Made by a program: the position numbers and the translations under genes. 64,000 nucleotides of DNA from JAFMDF01 sp965222705. GTDB lineage: Bacteria; Bacteroidota; Bacteroidia; Chitinophagales; Saprospiraceae. The stretch covers positions 24,245 to 88,244 of the forward strand of contig CBDCUO010000042.1 of NCBI GenBank assembly GCA_965222705.1, read 5' to 3'. The notes under the pieces are model-generated. The model was given only the letters and a program-made list of their open reading frames with translations, was not told the origin of the DNA and did no database searches. Positions 36,086-45,181 of the stretch are shown here, one piece after another. Within the stretch, counting starts at the first letter, position 1, and each line of letters starts with the position of its first letter.

Positions 36086-36460
36086 GGAAAAAACGAATCT
36101 TACAATTCTTTAACCAAAACTTACACATTAAAGAAAATTGCAATGATTGTGCCAAAAACTTTAGAAATTGTTATTATATGATTTTTTTTATAACATTTTC
36201 TCCTTTTTTGTAAAAGATTGATAATGAATCGTTAGAGGTATCCATGGGTTAATAGTAGAGCAAATCAGCCGAATCCAATTTGTCAAAAACGGACATTTTG
36301 TTATAAAAGTGTTTGATTATCAATGTATTTGCGATTTTTATCATATCTGTTTAATTCGATCCAACCATTGAATTTGGTCTGGTTCTTTTTGGGAATCAAA
36401 AAAGAAAAGTGGAATGAAATATGTATTTGAATAAGTTTAAAAAAATATTTATTCCATTAA
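36086..36460. other. Intergenic region without visible gene
   Basis: This 375-bp AT-rich region precedes the surface-protein gene at 36461. I see no convincing reading frame, tRNA or strong repeat. It probably contains the promoter of that gene. The minus-facing terminator at its left edge leaves room for a short antisense transcript. Confidence 0.3.
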
Positions 36461-38399
36461 TTGATTCCCATGTTTCTGAAAAATGGCCAGGTTGTACTTT
36501 TTTTTACCAGTAAGACTTACCTGTTATTATTTTTCCTTTGTTGGAGCCTTAATAATCTTGTTGCAGAGGGGACGAAGCAATTGACAAGTTCTGCAATGGA
36601 TCGGGTTTATCTTTATACCAATACATCGGCCTATAATGATTTTGGCCGGTATGATGGTGTGGACGACCAACGACTATATTTTCACATTGCCAATCCCAAT
36701 TCAGAGCAAGTCTATTTAGGGTTTAGTCAACCTGTGCGTAGCGGGCATCATCCTTGCAATGGCTCCACTTTGGTGAATGGCTATTTTAGGATTAAAGACC
36801 CTACTGGACGGGTTGTTTTTCCTGCCATAGAAGACCCCAATGGGCAGTTATTGGACGGCATGACTTCTAATATTAATAGTTATGCCCAAGCGGTAGCGGG
36901 TCCTCGACCTATTGTAGGTGCTGCTGGTTATCAACCCTTTATTTTTGATCCTTCTGGTATGCCTGCAGGAGATTATTATGTAGAGTTTAGTCGTTTGTCG
37001 GATGCAGCTACTGTAAACGTTCCGATGCCCATTGAATGGTGGGATATTACAGTAGCCACTAAGGCAGCAAATCCTGCGGCTATTGATGGGCGGGTATTTT
37101 CCCGAAACTGGTCTTTTTTCGCTCCTTCTATTTCTTGTGGTGCGGATGATGCCTATACCTGGTTCGATCGACCATTTAACGGAAAATTCTTTGTTTATAC
37201 GGATGAAAACATTGTCGCCCAGGTAGATTTTAATAATGCCGGATTCCAGCCGGCGGCTTTTAATATTGTTTTCAATGACTCGGGAACCGAAAACACAGGA
37301 GATGTCATCTTCGATAGAAAATCGAGAAATGATGTTCGGTCTTCTGCTGCCAAGCATAGAATATTTCTAAACGATCCTGATATCAATGTTTACCCTACTG
37401 GTCGGTTGGGCCAATTTGAGTTACAGCCGAGGTATATCGCCTGTGATAATGGCAGTTCTTGCGTAGAAATTTCTATGTCTGAGCCAGGGCAGATAGATAT
37501 ACTGATAGACCTGGACACTTTGAGTGGCAGATTGCTTTATGACATTGGTTCGGCAGATGTTTTGCTTTCCTATAAAGTCGAGCCTTTACCCGGAGAGTCG
37601 CCTCCTTATGTAAGGTGTATTCCCTGGGATGGAAAAAAATGGACTTGGCAATGAAGTAGCAGATTATAAAAATGTAGATTTATTGGTAAGATATACGCAG
37701 GGCATTTATCATTTTCCAATATATGATGCAGAGTATATAGTGAATGGGTTTCATGTGACTACCGTTCGTCCAATCCCCAATAATGGGAGCCCCGGGCGGC
37801 TTTATTACGATGATAGAGAAATTCCTGATAGTTATGGATCGGGGATTGATGCCCCCATATTGAATCCTTTCAATGAATGTGATGTGCCTTGCCATATATG
37901 GACGAATAGTGAATTTGGAGATCTGAACACGATCAACACTTGGTTTTTTGCAAGAGAAGAGTATGGCTTCCAGTTAGAATTGGCAGATTGCCCAATTGAT
38001 GCAGTAGATGATAGCACGAAAACCCTTATCAATGTACCTAAAACCATAGCCATATTGGACAATGATCTTGGCACTGATAAAATGGATACGACTACGGTAG
38101 CATTGCTAGATCCTTTAAATGGTACAGTTTCTATAGACCCAGTTAGCTTAATTGTTGATTATACTCCCCGTCTTGGTTTTATTGGAAGGGACTCTTTTGT
38201 CTATACATTTTGCTATGAAATAATACCTGTATATAACCTCTGTGACTCCGCCACTGTTTACATAAGCGTTCAGCCAACTACTGAAGATTGTGAAAATGTT
38301 TTTGATGATGACGGAGATGGATTGGTGGATTGTGACGATCCAGATTGTCAGGCAACGACTCCTATAATCAGGCGAAAAAAAGGAAGAAAAGAGGATTAA
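36461..38399 (+). pseudogene. Adhesin-like surface protein, frameshifted
   Basis: The first frame (36461-37654) starts with a signal-anchor-like segment (TYLLLFFLCWSLNNLVA) and an exported region typical of Bacteroidota adhesins. It breaks at a run of seven A (37633-37639) in the phrase PWDGK. The next frame continues NGLGNEVADYKN, the usual continuation of the WDGxxGLGN motif, and runs to 38399. That gives about 645 aa after correction. The C-terminal part has an Ig- or cadherin-like domain (about 530-610) and a calcium-binding-like DDDGDGLVDCDDPDC. No T9SS sorting domain is visible at the end. It may be a sequencing error or real decay. Confidence 0.7.
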
Positions 38400-38403
38400 A
38401 AAA

Positions 38404-38433
38404 AGCCCTCTCAGGTCTATGCCTGAAAGAGCT
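38404..38433 (-). terminator. Terminator of the FG-GAP protein gene
   Basis: An imperfect stem (two C-A mismatches) pairs GCCCTCTCAGG (38405-38415) with CCTGAAAGAGC (38422-38432). It is followed on the minus strand by seven T. It lies about 270 bp downstream of the minus-strand FG-GAP gene. The AT-rich stretch from 38434 to 38698 shows no gene. Confidence 0.5.
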
Positions 38434-38698
38434 AAAAAAACCCCAAAAAACCAAATCTTATGAGAAGTTGATTCCTTTCAAATTTAAATACACTATTGGG
38501 ACTAGGATTTTTTTGCTAGGTCACAAATTCTTAATTCTTTTTTGAAAAAAATTACTTTTTCCAAACACATTTTTTGAAAAAATTTTGTATATTACTTATA
38601 ATCAAAAACTTAAAATTTCACTACTTGTATTTTTTTTTGCGAATATTCGCTATATTAAAATATTTGACGCTTTAATTTTGTGAGATTTGAAATGTTTT

Positions 38699-40444
38699 TT
38701 AACGGTTTTTTAACACAACTATTTTTGTTGAAAGATACTTTCCTTGCAGATTGCTTGCTTTTAATAAATAGATGCCAGCAGGCAAGTTTGTAATCGGTAC
38801 ATAATGCGTTCCTTTTGAAAAAGATTTTTTGAATAATCTGGCTAAAAATTGCCCAGTAATTGTATATAGCTGCCCAGTAATTGTTTCTTGCTTTTCCAGT
38901 TCTATTTTTATTACTCCCTGGCTTTGAATCGGGTTTGGATTGATTTCAATGTTGATTTCCTCAAGTATCGGATCATTTGTTGGAGAAATAAGGGCTGTTT
39001 CTAGGTTTCCGTTGCGCGTATTATTGCCTTTGTAGGTTGTCCAAAGTATTTTTTCCGGCTGGTAAGGAATTTGTAAATCATATACATTCAAAAAAAGCGA
39101 ATCTATGCCATTGCCGAAATTCGTTGTATAGCTAAGCGCCGTTAAATCCATTTTTCCATCATTATTGACATCTCCAAGAGCGGCTCCATTCATTAACGTC
39201 CATCCTCTGGGACGCAAAGGAAATCCTGTTAGTTCGCCGCCGCCGTCCATTTCATAAGCGTGAATAAATCCATAGCCAAGGGTATCTATTAAATTACTAC
39301 CAAAGATCAATTCCATTTGGCCATCATTTTCCACATCTGCTATACTGATAAGTCCTTCTAGCCCTCCTGCTTTTTCGATGGGCAACCCTTCTTTTAAGTC
39401 TCCTGCCTCATTCCAGCCATATAGCATATCTTTAGGTGCTTCGCCAATTGGCCGACTCATAAATATATTATAAATATTATCCAATTTTACGACTGTTGGT
39501 GTATTAAATGTGCCGCGTCTTTCCGGAACGAGAAAGGGCCATACACCATAAGGAGTAGCATCGTGATTGAGTATATAGTATTCAGGAGTATTCCCGTGAC
39601 TTGCGCCGATGATTTCTAAGTCCTGGTTGCCATCCAGATCTGCCAAAATTGGCGATTGAAAACTGAATCGGGTGTCGGGATTAACTATAGGCCAACCAGC
39701 TTCTAATTGCCCTTCTAAATCAAATAAGTACATAATGGTCGTAGAATAGACCAAGATTTCCATTTCGCCATCGTTGTCAACATCTCCTATTGTAGGTGTA
39801 ATAGCAGGGGTGCCGGGTAATCTCACCGGCCAGTTATCACTAAAATTGGTGCCATCCTTATTGATAATGTGGATAAAGCCACCAGGCAGTAAACCTTCTA
39901 TAAAAATAATTTCCATTGTTCCGTCTCCATTTACATCTGAAAGGGCAGGAGCGGTAAGAATCCAATGATCGGCATAATTTTTTGGAAAGCCTGGCAGAAC
40001 GCCCCCATTTTTATCCACTAAATAGACCCTTCCTTTTCGACCATTACCGCCTGTTACTTGTACGATTTCCTTTTCTCCATCGCCGTCTAAGTCAGCTATA
40101 GAAGGCGGATAAATACCAATGCCGGTCATTCCCAATTCCCATAGCTTGGTATTTCCGCTATACGCCATCAAGCGATTATCAGCAGAAAAAAGGATTTCAG
40201 TCGTTCCATTATTATCAATATCTTCTAAAGTGACATTGCGAAAGTTTTTGGTATTCGGATCTGCTCGAAATCCTTTTGGAAAACCTTCCAGTTGATCAAA
40301 AGTAGCGGGCTGGCTTCGGGCTTGGCTAATGGGAAGGTTTATCTTTTTTACCTTCAAAGTATAATCTTCTTGGATGAAGCCTTGAAAATACTGGGCTTGA
40401 GCTAATGCCGGAATAAAGACCAATAAGAAATAGTAATAATTCAT
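38699..40444 (-). CDS. FG-GAP/VCBS repeat protein with T9SS sorting domain
   Basis: The protein has a signal peptide starting MNYYYFLLVFIPALAQAQ, so I choose the ATG at 40444 instead of the upstream one at 40489. The middle holds at least six FG-GAP/VCBS-type repeats, each with a DxDxDGxxE-like loop (ADLDGDGEKEI, SDVNGDGTMEI, GDVDNDGEMEI, ADLDGNQDLEI, ADVENDGQMEL, GDVNNDGKMDL), which bind calcium and form a beta-propeller. The end is a type A T9SS domain (INIEINPNPIQSQGVIKIEL ... GIYLLKASNLQGKYLSTKIV). It is likely secreted and attached to the cell surface. Confidence 0.88.
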   Translation of the reverse strand: MNYYYFLLVFIPALAQAQYFQGFIQEDYTLKVKKINLPISQARSQPATFDQLEGFPKGFRADPNTKNFRNVTLEDIDNNGTTEILFSADNRLMAYSGNTKLWELGMTGIGIYPPSIADLDGDGEKEIVQVTGGNGRKGRVYLVDKNGGVLPGFPKNYADHWILTAPALSDVNGDGTMEIIFIEGLLPGGFIHIINKDGTNFSDNWPVRLPGTPAITPTIGDVDNDGEMEILVYSTTIMYLFDLEGQLEAGWPIVNPDTRFSFQSPILADLDGNQDLEIIGASHGNTPEYYILNHDATPYGVWPFLVPERRGTFNTPTVVKLDNIYNIFMSRPIGEAPKDMLYGWNEAGDLKEGLPIEKAGGLEGLISIADVENDGQMELIFGSNLIDTLGYGFIHAYEMDGGGELTGFPLRPRGWTLMNGAALGDVNNDGKMDLTALSYTTNFGNGIDSLFLNVYDLQIPYQPEKILWTTYKGNNTRNGNLETALISPTNDPILEEINIEINPNPIQSQGVIKIELEKQETITGQLYTITGQFLARLFKKSFSKGTHYVPITNLPAGIYLLKASNLQGKYLSTKIVVLKNR

Positions 40445-40560
40445 CGTTCTTAATTTTCTACAAAAGTCCTGAAAACCATTGACAATCATAAGTTTAAATC
40501 CAAATTTTATTGATTGTAAATGGCATTTATGGCTTCTTAATAGATCGTTCTACAAAAGCA

Positions 40561-40594
40561 AAGCCCTTTGGGAAATTTAATTCCCAAAGGGCTT
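40561..40594 (-). terminator. Strong terminator after the LytTR gene
   Basis: AAGCCCTTTGGGAA (40561-40574) and TTCCCAAAGGGCTT (40581-40594) form a perfect 14-bp stem with a 6-nt loop. A T-rich stretch follows on the minus strand. It lies 25 bp downstream of the LytTR gene stop. Confidence 0.8.
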
Positions 40595-40618
40595 CTTTTA
40601 AGCAAAATCTATTGCTCA

Positions 40619-41392
40619 TTATAGAATTTCTGGCGTAAAATTATCTTGTAATTGGCGCAATTTTTCCAGGAACAAGGGCCGGCGCCTTCTGGATATTTCT
40701 ACATTTTTACCGTCTTCCATGATTAGGTATCCGCCTTCATTGCGAATATAAGACTTGATAAAGTTTAGATTGATCAAATGGCTTTGGTGTACTTTGAAAA
40801 AGTTAAAAGGTGTCAATAAGTTATCGAAATGCTTTAAGGTTTTAGAGGCAGTAATTCGCCTTCCGTCTTTGATCCAAAAATGGGTCATATTGTCATCAGC
40901 TTCGAGGCGAACGATTTCATTGATGGGGACAAACTGTACTTCGGTCATGGAAGAGATACCAATTTTGCGGTATGGATTAGGGTTAAAATGGCTTTTGAAA
41001 ACCTCAATTTGCTCTTTGGTGTTATATTTTCTACCTTTTGGAATGCGCTTGACGGCGGCGATTAACTCATCGGGATCAATCGGTTTCGTCACGTAGCCAA
41101 TGCTACTATATTGGCAGGCGCGAATGGCAAAATTGTCGTAAGCCGTTACAAATATAATCTCAAAATTGACCTCCTCAATTTGTTCAATCAGTTGAAATAC
41201 CAAACCGTCGGGCAGGTTGATGTCCAAAAATGCAACGTCTAATTTAAGGCTTGGATCTTTGACGAGTTGGATGCCGGTTTTAATGTTTTCGGCGGTTCCT
41301 ACGACTTTTACACCATTACAATATTTCGTCAGGAGGTTTTTGAGATTGTTAATACCTGCTTGTTCGTCATCTATAACTATGGCATTTATCAT
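40619..41392 (-). CDS. LytTR-family response regulator
   Basis: The 257-aa protein has a receiver domain at about 1-115, with acidic pocket VIDDEQAGINNLKNLL, phospho-acceptor Asp in VAFLDINLPDG and the Lys in IGYVTKPIDPDE. A LytTR DNA-binding domain covers about 150-250 (FVPINEIVRLEADDNMTHFW and FFKVHQSHLINLNFIKSYI). It would activate genes on signal from a histidine kinase. No kinase gene is adjacent, so it is an orphan here. Its targets are unknown. Confidence 0.93.
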   Translation of the reverse strand: MINAIVIDDEQAGINNLKNLLTKYCNGVKVVGTAENIKTGIQLVKDPSLKLDVAFLDINLPDGLVFQLIEQIEEVNFEIIFVTAYDNFAIRACQYSSIGYVTKPIDPDELIAAVKRIPKGRKYNTKEQIEVFKSHFNPNPYRKIGISSMTEVQFVPINEIVRLEADDNMTHFWIKDGRRITASKTLKHFDNLLTPFNFFKVHQSHLINLNFIKSYIRNEGGYLIMEDGKNVEISRRRRPLFLEKLRQLQDNFTPEIL

Positions 41393-41653
41393 AGTATGCT
41401 TTTGTTTGAATCGGAGCGGTTTCGATCGTTAAAGGATCCCAAAAACCTCACCTAGGTTAGCTAAATTTGTTTATTCCAAGTAATGGTAATTTAAGAATTT
41501 TTATTTAAAAATCCTATATGTAAGCGAAGGTATAATTTTTTGAAACAGAATGGCAATTATTTATATTATTTTTTTTGTTTTATTTTGTTTAAAAAACTGG
41601 CCCTTGCCCGATGTGTGCCAAAAGCTTTTGTTAAGATTAATGCAGAGCAATAG
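41393..41653. other. Intergenic region without visible gene
   Basis: This 261-bp AT-rich gap precedes the LytTR gene. It follows the stop of the flavin monooxygenase gene. No gene or clear hairpin was seen. It probably contains the LytTR promoter. Confidence 0.3.
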
Positions 41654-42781
41654 CTACAAACGTTCTTGAATATCCTCAATGACAATTTTCGATTCTGTGA
41701 AAATTGTTCCCAGTATGCCTCCAAGTTTGTAGTTGTCGAAACCGACAAAGTATAAACCCTGGTTTTCCGCTCGGCTTATGGGTTGTTTGGGTAGTTGATC
41801 TTTATTGAGCAACCCGTCTGTATTTTCTAAAAAATTGGCTATTTGGGCCGTATAGCCAGTAGCTAGAATGACTGTATTAAAACTTTTCCGTTCTCCATTT
41901 TTGAAAACGACCCCCGTTTTATCAAAAAAATCGACATCGGGCATTATTTTTATTTTTCCCGCTTTGATTTGCTTGACTGTTCCGATATCAATGACCGGCG
42001 TTTTTCCGGTTATTTTTATTTGTTTAGCAGGGGGCAATTTGGGGCTTTTGATACCATATTTGCTCAAATCGCCAAGATAAATACCTCGGATGAAATTGCC
42101 TATCCAATCCCCTATTCCAAACGGGATTTTTGCCAATTGAATACCGGTCAATTGCACTGGCCGGCCGTTTAAATCTCTAGGGACGATATGAATGGGGCTT
42201 CTTATCGAAATATAGGTTTTGCAGCCCTGCTGGCTCAAGTCTAAAGCGATTTCTGCGCCCGTATTACCAAACCCTATGATCAATACTTGTTGTCCGGCAA
42301 AGGGCTGGGCATTTTTATAACTTTTGGCGTGGAAGATAGTGCCTGTAAAAGACTCCTGCCCTTTCCACTTGGGCAATCTGGGAATGCGATTGATACCCGT
42401 GGCAACTACGACATTTTGGGATTGAAATACTTGATTATTTTTAGTTTTGGTAATCCAATTGCTCCCTTCTTTTTTGACACTTGCTGCGCTTGCTCCAAAA
42501 TGCGGCTGAATTTGGAAGGTTTCCGCATAGTTTTTATAATAATCTACCAATTGTTGGCGGGGAATATAGGTTGGATAGCTTTCCGGAAAGGGCATGTGGG
42601 GCAAATGAGATAATTGCTTGACCGTATGCAGATGCAGGCGGTCGTAATGATTATGCCAAGCATTGGCAATGTTATTCGTTTGTTCGATCACATCAAATTT
42701 TAGACCGGCTTTGCGCATTCTCCCGGCTACTGCCAGTCCAGCTGGACCAGCACCGATGATTAGGGTGGGTGTTTTTATCAT
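41654..42781 (-). CDS. Flavin-containing monooxygenase-like protein
   Basis: The 375-aa protein has two Rossmann nucleotide-binding motifs: IIGAGPAGLAVAGRMRKAGL at the N-terminus for FAD and VLIIGFGNTGAEIALDL near 167 for NADPH. Intervening VVVATGINRIPRLPKWKG and the later VILATGYTAQI match the flavin monooxygenase / YUCCA-like group. It would oxidise a nitrogen- or sulfur-containing substrate with NADPH and O2; the substrate is unknown. It starts 24 bp after the glycosyltransferase gene and may be co-transcribed with it. Confidence 0.88.
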   Translation of the reverse strand: MIKTPTLIIGAGPAGLAVAGRMRKAGLKFDVIEQTNNIANAWHNHYDRLHLHTVKQLSHLPHMPFPESYPTYIPRQQLVDYYKNYAETFQIQPHFGASAASVKKEGSNWITKTKNNQVFQSQNVVVATGINRIPRLPKWKGQESFTGTIFHAKSYKNAQPFAGQQVLIIGFGNTGAEIALDLSQQGCKTYISIRSPIHIVPRDLNGRPVQLTGIQLAKIPFGIGDWIGNFIRGIYLGDLSKYGIKSPKLPPAKQIKITGKTPVIDIGTVKQIKAGKIKIMPDVDFFDKTGVVFKNGERKSFNTVILATGYTAQIANFLENTDGLLNKDQLPKQPISRAENQGLYFVGFDNYKLGGILGTIFTESKIVIEDIQERL

Positions 42782-42805
42782 GTAGTTTTTGACTAAAAAA
42801 CGATT

Positions 42806-43792
42806 TTAAAATTGCTCAGAGTTGATCGCTTCTCCGTCTCCTATGCGTTTTTCGATCAAATAGCTATTTCGGCCGGCCGAAGTGCGGGAAATCAGCTCGG
42901 CTAAAAAACCGGCCATAAAGAGTAATGTACCCAAAATCATACAGGTCAAGGCGATAAAGAAAAAGGGATTTTCCACAACCAAACCAGGATTAGTGCCACT
43001 ACTCAGGCGAATCAATTTAATGATTCCAATATAAGCAGCCGAAAAAAAACCACCCAAAAACATCAATACGCCAAAAGGACCAAAAAAGTGCATCGGGCGT
43101 TTTCCAAATTTGCCAACAAACATAATGGAGGCTAAATCCAGCAACCCTTTTACGCCTCTGTACCAACCATTGAATTTGCCAATTCCATATTTGCGCGCTC
43201 GGTGCTGCACGACTTTCTCTCCCACGTTGGTAAAGCCCGCCCATTTGGCAATGACGGGAATATACCGGTGCATTTCGCCATAAACCTCTATGCTTTTGAC
43301 TACGGGATTTTTGTAAGCTTTTAAACCACAATTGAAATCGTTTAGCTGGATACCACTTACTTTTCGGGTAATGCTGTTAAAAAATTTGGAAGGGATCGTT
43401 TTGGATAGCGGGTCGTGGCGCATTTTCTTCCAGCCAGATACCAAATCATAGCCACCTTCTATTACCATTTTGTATAATTCGGGAAGCTCCTCTGGGCTAT
43501 CCTGTAAATCGGCATCCATTGTAATTACTACATCACCTTTTGCCACTTCAAAAGCCGTGTTGAGTGCAGCGGATTTGCCATAATTTCTACGAAATTTAAC
43601 CCCTTTTACAGCATTGTTCAATTCCACTAAGGATTCAATTACTTTCCAGGAACTATCGCTACTGCCATCATCTACCATAATGATTTCATAGCTAAATTGG
43701 TGAGCGATCATTACTTTGCGGATCCAGGCTTCCAACTCTGGCAAGGACTCCTCTTCATTGTATACCGGTATGACTATGGAAATATCTAGCAT
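42806..43792 (-). CDS. Family 2 glycosyltransferase with two membrane helices (DPM-like)
   Basis: The 328-aa protein has a GT-A domain: SIVIPVYNEEESLPELEAWI at the start, MVDDGSSDSSW, and the metal-binding MDADLQDSPEELP. Two C-terminal membrane helices are GPFGVLMFLGGFFSAAYIGI and FIALTCMILGTLLFMAGFLA. This layout is typical of polyprenyl-phosphate sugar transferases such as DPM1/GtrB. It probably loads a sugar onto a lipid carrier for envelope glycans. It lies in a run of minus-strand genes with the DUF4199 and dihydroorotase-like genes. Confidence 0.9.
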   Translation of the reverse strand: MLDISIVIPVYNEEESLPELEAWIRKVMIAHQFSYEIIMVDDGSSDSSWKVIESLVELNNAVKGVKFRRNYGKSAALNTAFEVAKGDVVITMDADLQDSPEELPELYKMVIEGGYDLVSGWKKMRHDPLSKTIPSKFFNSITRKVSGIQLNDFNCGLKAYKNPVVKSIEVYGEMHRYIPVIAKWAGFTNVGEKVVQHRARKYGIGKFNGWYRGVKGLLDLASIMFVGKFGKRPMHFFGPFGVLMFLGGFFSAAYIGIIKLIRLSSGTNPGLVVENPFFFIALTCMILGTLLFMAGFLAELISRTSAGRNSYLIEKRIGDGEAINSEQF

Positions 43793-43829
43793 AGTTACTT
43801 TTTTCGGTTTTTTGACAAATTCCGTCCAT

Positions 43830-44339
43830 TTATGATTGGAGCGGCTCCCTTTTTACAATCAACGCTATAATGACTGCAAGAATAAAGCCACCAATCAAAG
43901 AGCTAAAGTAGGCAAAAGTCATATTTTTAAAATCATAAATCATTATATCTTTTAAAAAGGTCGCTCGCTGTTCTTCATTCATGAGATTATCTAGTCCTCC
44001 TTCGCCAAGTATAAGTGCTATTTGGACATCTAGCATTTTCGGATCCAAAAAGTTAAATAACAAATAATTATAAAAATGATAAATGGCATTGGCTATGATG
44101 AAGACTAGAAAAGCAACCCTCAAGGCAGGGCGAAAGCCCAAATATTCGTTTGCTTTTTTTCGCTCTACTGCTGCTGCCTTATACATCCCAATAAGATAAA
44201 ACAAGGTAGTGAACCAGATTATATTAGGATTTAAAGCCAATTTTTTATCAATCCAGTAAATGAGCAATAAAAAAAGGATCGTTCCCAACCCTGTCAATAA
44301 CCCAATCTTTACAGCGTAATTTTTCATAGGAAAGGGCAT
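43830..44339 (-). CDS. DUF4199 membrane protein
   Basis: The 169-aa integral membrane protein has about four hydrophobic segments (IGLLTGLGTILFLLLIYW, WFTTLFYLIGMY, VAFLVFIIANAIYHFY and FAYFSSLIGGFILAVIIAL). It belongs to DUF4199, a family known mainly from Bacteroidota and without known function. It ends 37 bp before the glycosyltransferase gene and follows a second DUF4199 gene. Confidence 0.8.
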   Translation of the reverse strand: MPFPMKNYAVKIGLLTGLGTILFLLLIYWIDKKLALNPNIIWFTTLFYLIGMYKAAAVERKKANEYLGFRPALRVAFLVFIIANAIYHFYNYLLFNFLDPKMLDVQIALILGEGGLDNLMNEEQRATFLKDIMIYDFKNMTFAYFSSLIGGFILAVIIALIVKREPLQS

Positions 44340-44427
44340 TTGGTCAGAAAGCCAAAAAACAACTCTTCCAAAGAACGAATCCTTGAAAGAGTTACGTATT
44401 TGAAGATTAAAAAGTTACTGATAAAAA

Positions 44428-44994
44428 TTAGGCAATCGGCGACTTTTTCTTCATGATTGCGCCAACAATTAAAGAAAACAAAGTATAGAAAAATACGCTG
44501 GAAAGTATGCTGGAAGCCGCAATAAAAGCAGGAGACATAAAGGATTCCGTCATGCCCATTGCTTGTTCTACTGCAGCTTCATCCATGCCTTGTTCCAGCA
44601 TTTTTTCTCTTTGGAATGCCAGTTGGTCGGTCATAATATCCGGACGGATATAACCATAATAAACAAAAGCAAATGCAGCGATCAGCAAACCGGCAATCAA
44701 ACCAATCAAAGCACCAATAGCAACGCAACGCCCAAAACTGATATAACCACCTAGGTCTTCGTCCCGATGCTGCTTAATCGCATAATAAAGGATCGCCAAG
44801 GTAGCTGCTCCCTGTAAAGTGCTGGAGATCCAGGAGCCAGTCCCATTGGCATAATCTACCAATCCGAGCGTATCAATCAATAGGGTAATGGCAATAAAAA
44901 CCATAGCTGCTATGACTCCGTAGCGGATTGCCAAACTTCTGTAAGGCACATCTGCCTGGTCTATCAAGTCTCGATTGTCATCTAAAGTATCCAT
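44428..44994 (-). CDS. DUF4199 membrane protein, second copy
   Basis: The 188-aa protein has four hydrophobic segments (RYGVIAAMVFIAITLLIDTL, LQGAATLAILYYAI, VAIGALIGLIAGLLIAAFAF and SSVFFYTLFSLIVGAIM) with a conserved GYISFGRCVAIG between them. It is the longer of the two DUF4199 proteins; they are only distantly alike. Function is unknown. It probably acts with the neighbouring DUF4199 and glycosyltransferase genes in the envelope. Confidence 0.82.
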   Translation of the reverse strand: MDTLDDNRDLIDQADVPYRSLAIRYGVIAAMVFIAITLLIDTLGLVDYANGTGSWISSTLQGAATLAILYYAIKQHRDEDLGGYISFGRCVAIGALIGLIAGLLIAAFAFVYYGYIRPDIMTDQLAFQREKMLEQGMDEAAVEQAMGMTESFMSPAFIAASSILSSVFFYTLFSLIVGAIMKKKSPIA

Positions 44995-45181
44995 AAAAAT
45001 TGTTTTTAAAGTTGGTTAAATTATAGCATAATAACACTGATGCTTTTTTAAGGCTCCAATAATTTATAACCCCTCGTGCATTAGCGAAAATAACGACTAA
45101 AATTAAAGAAAAAGAAATTTTACAGCGTAAAAATAAAGAATTATACTTTAATAGATGGACTTTGCTAATATTGAACAAAAC

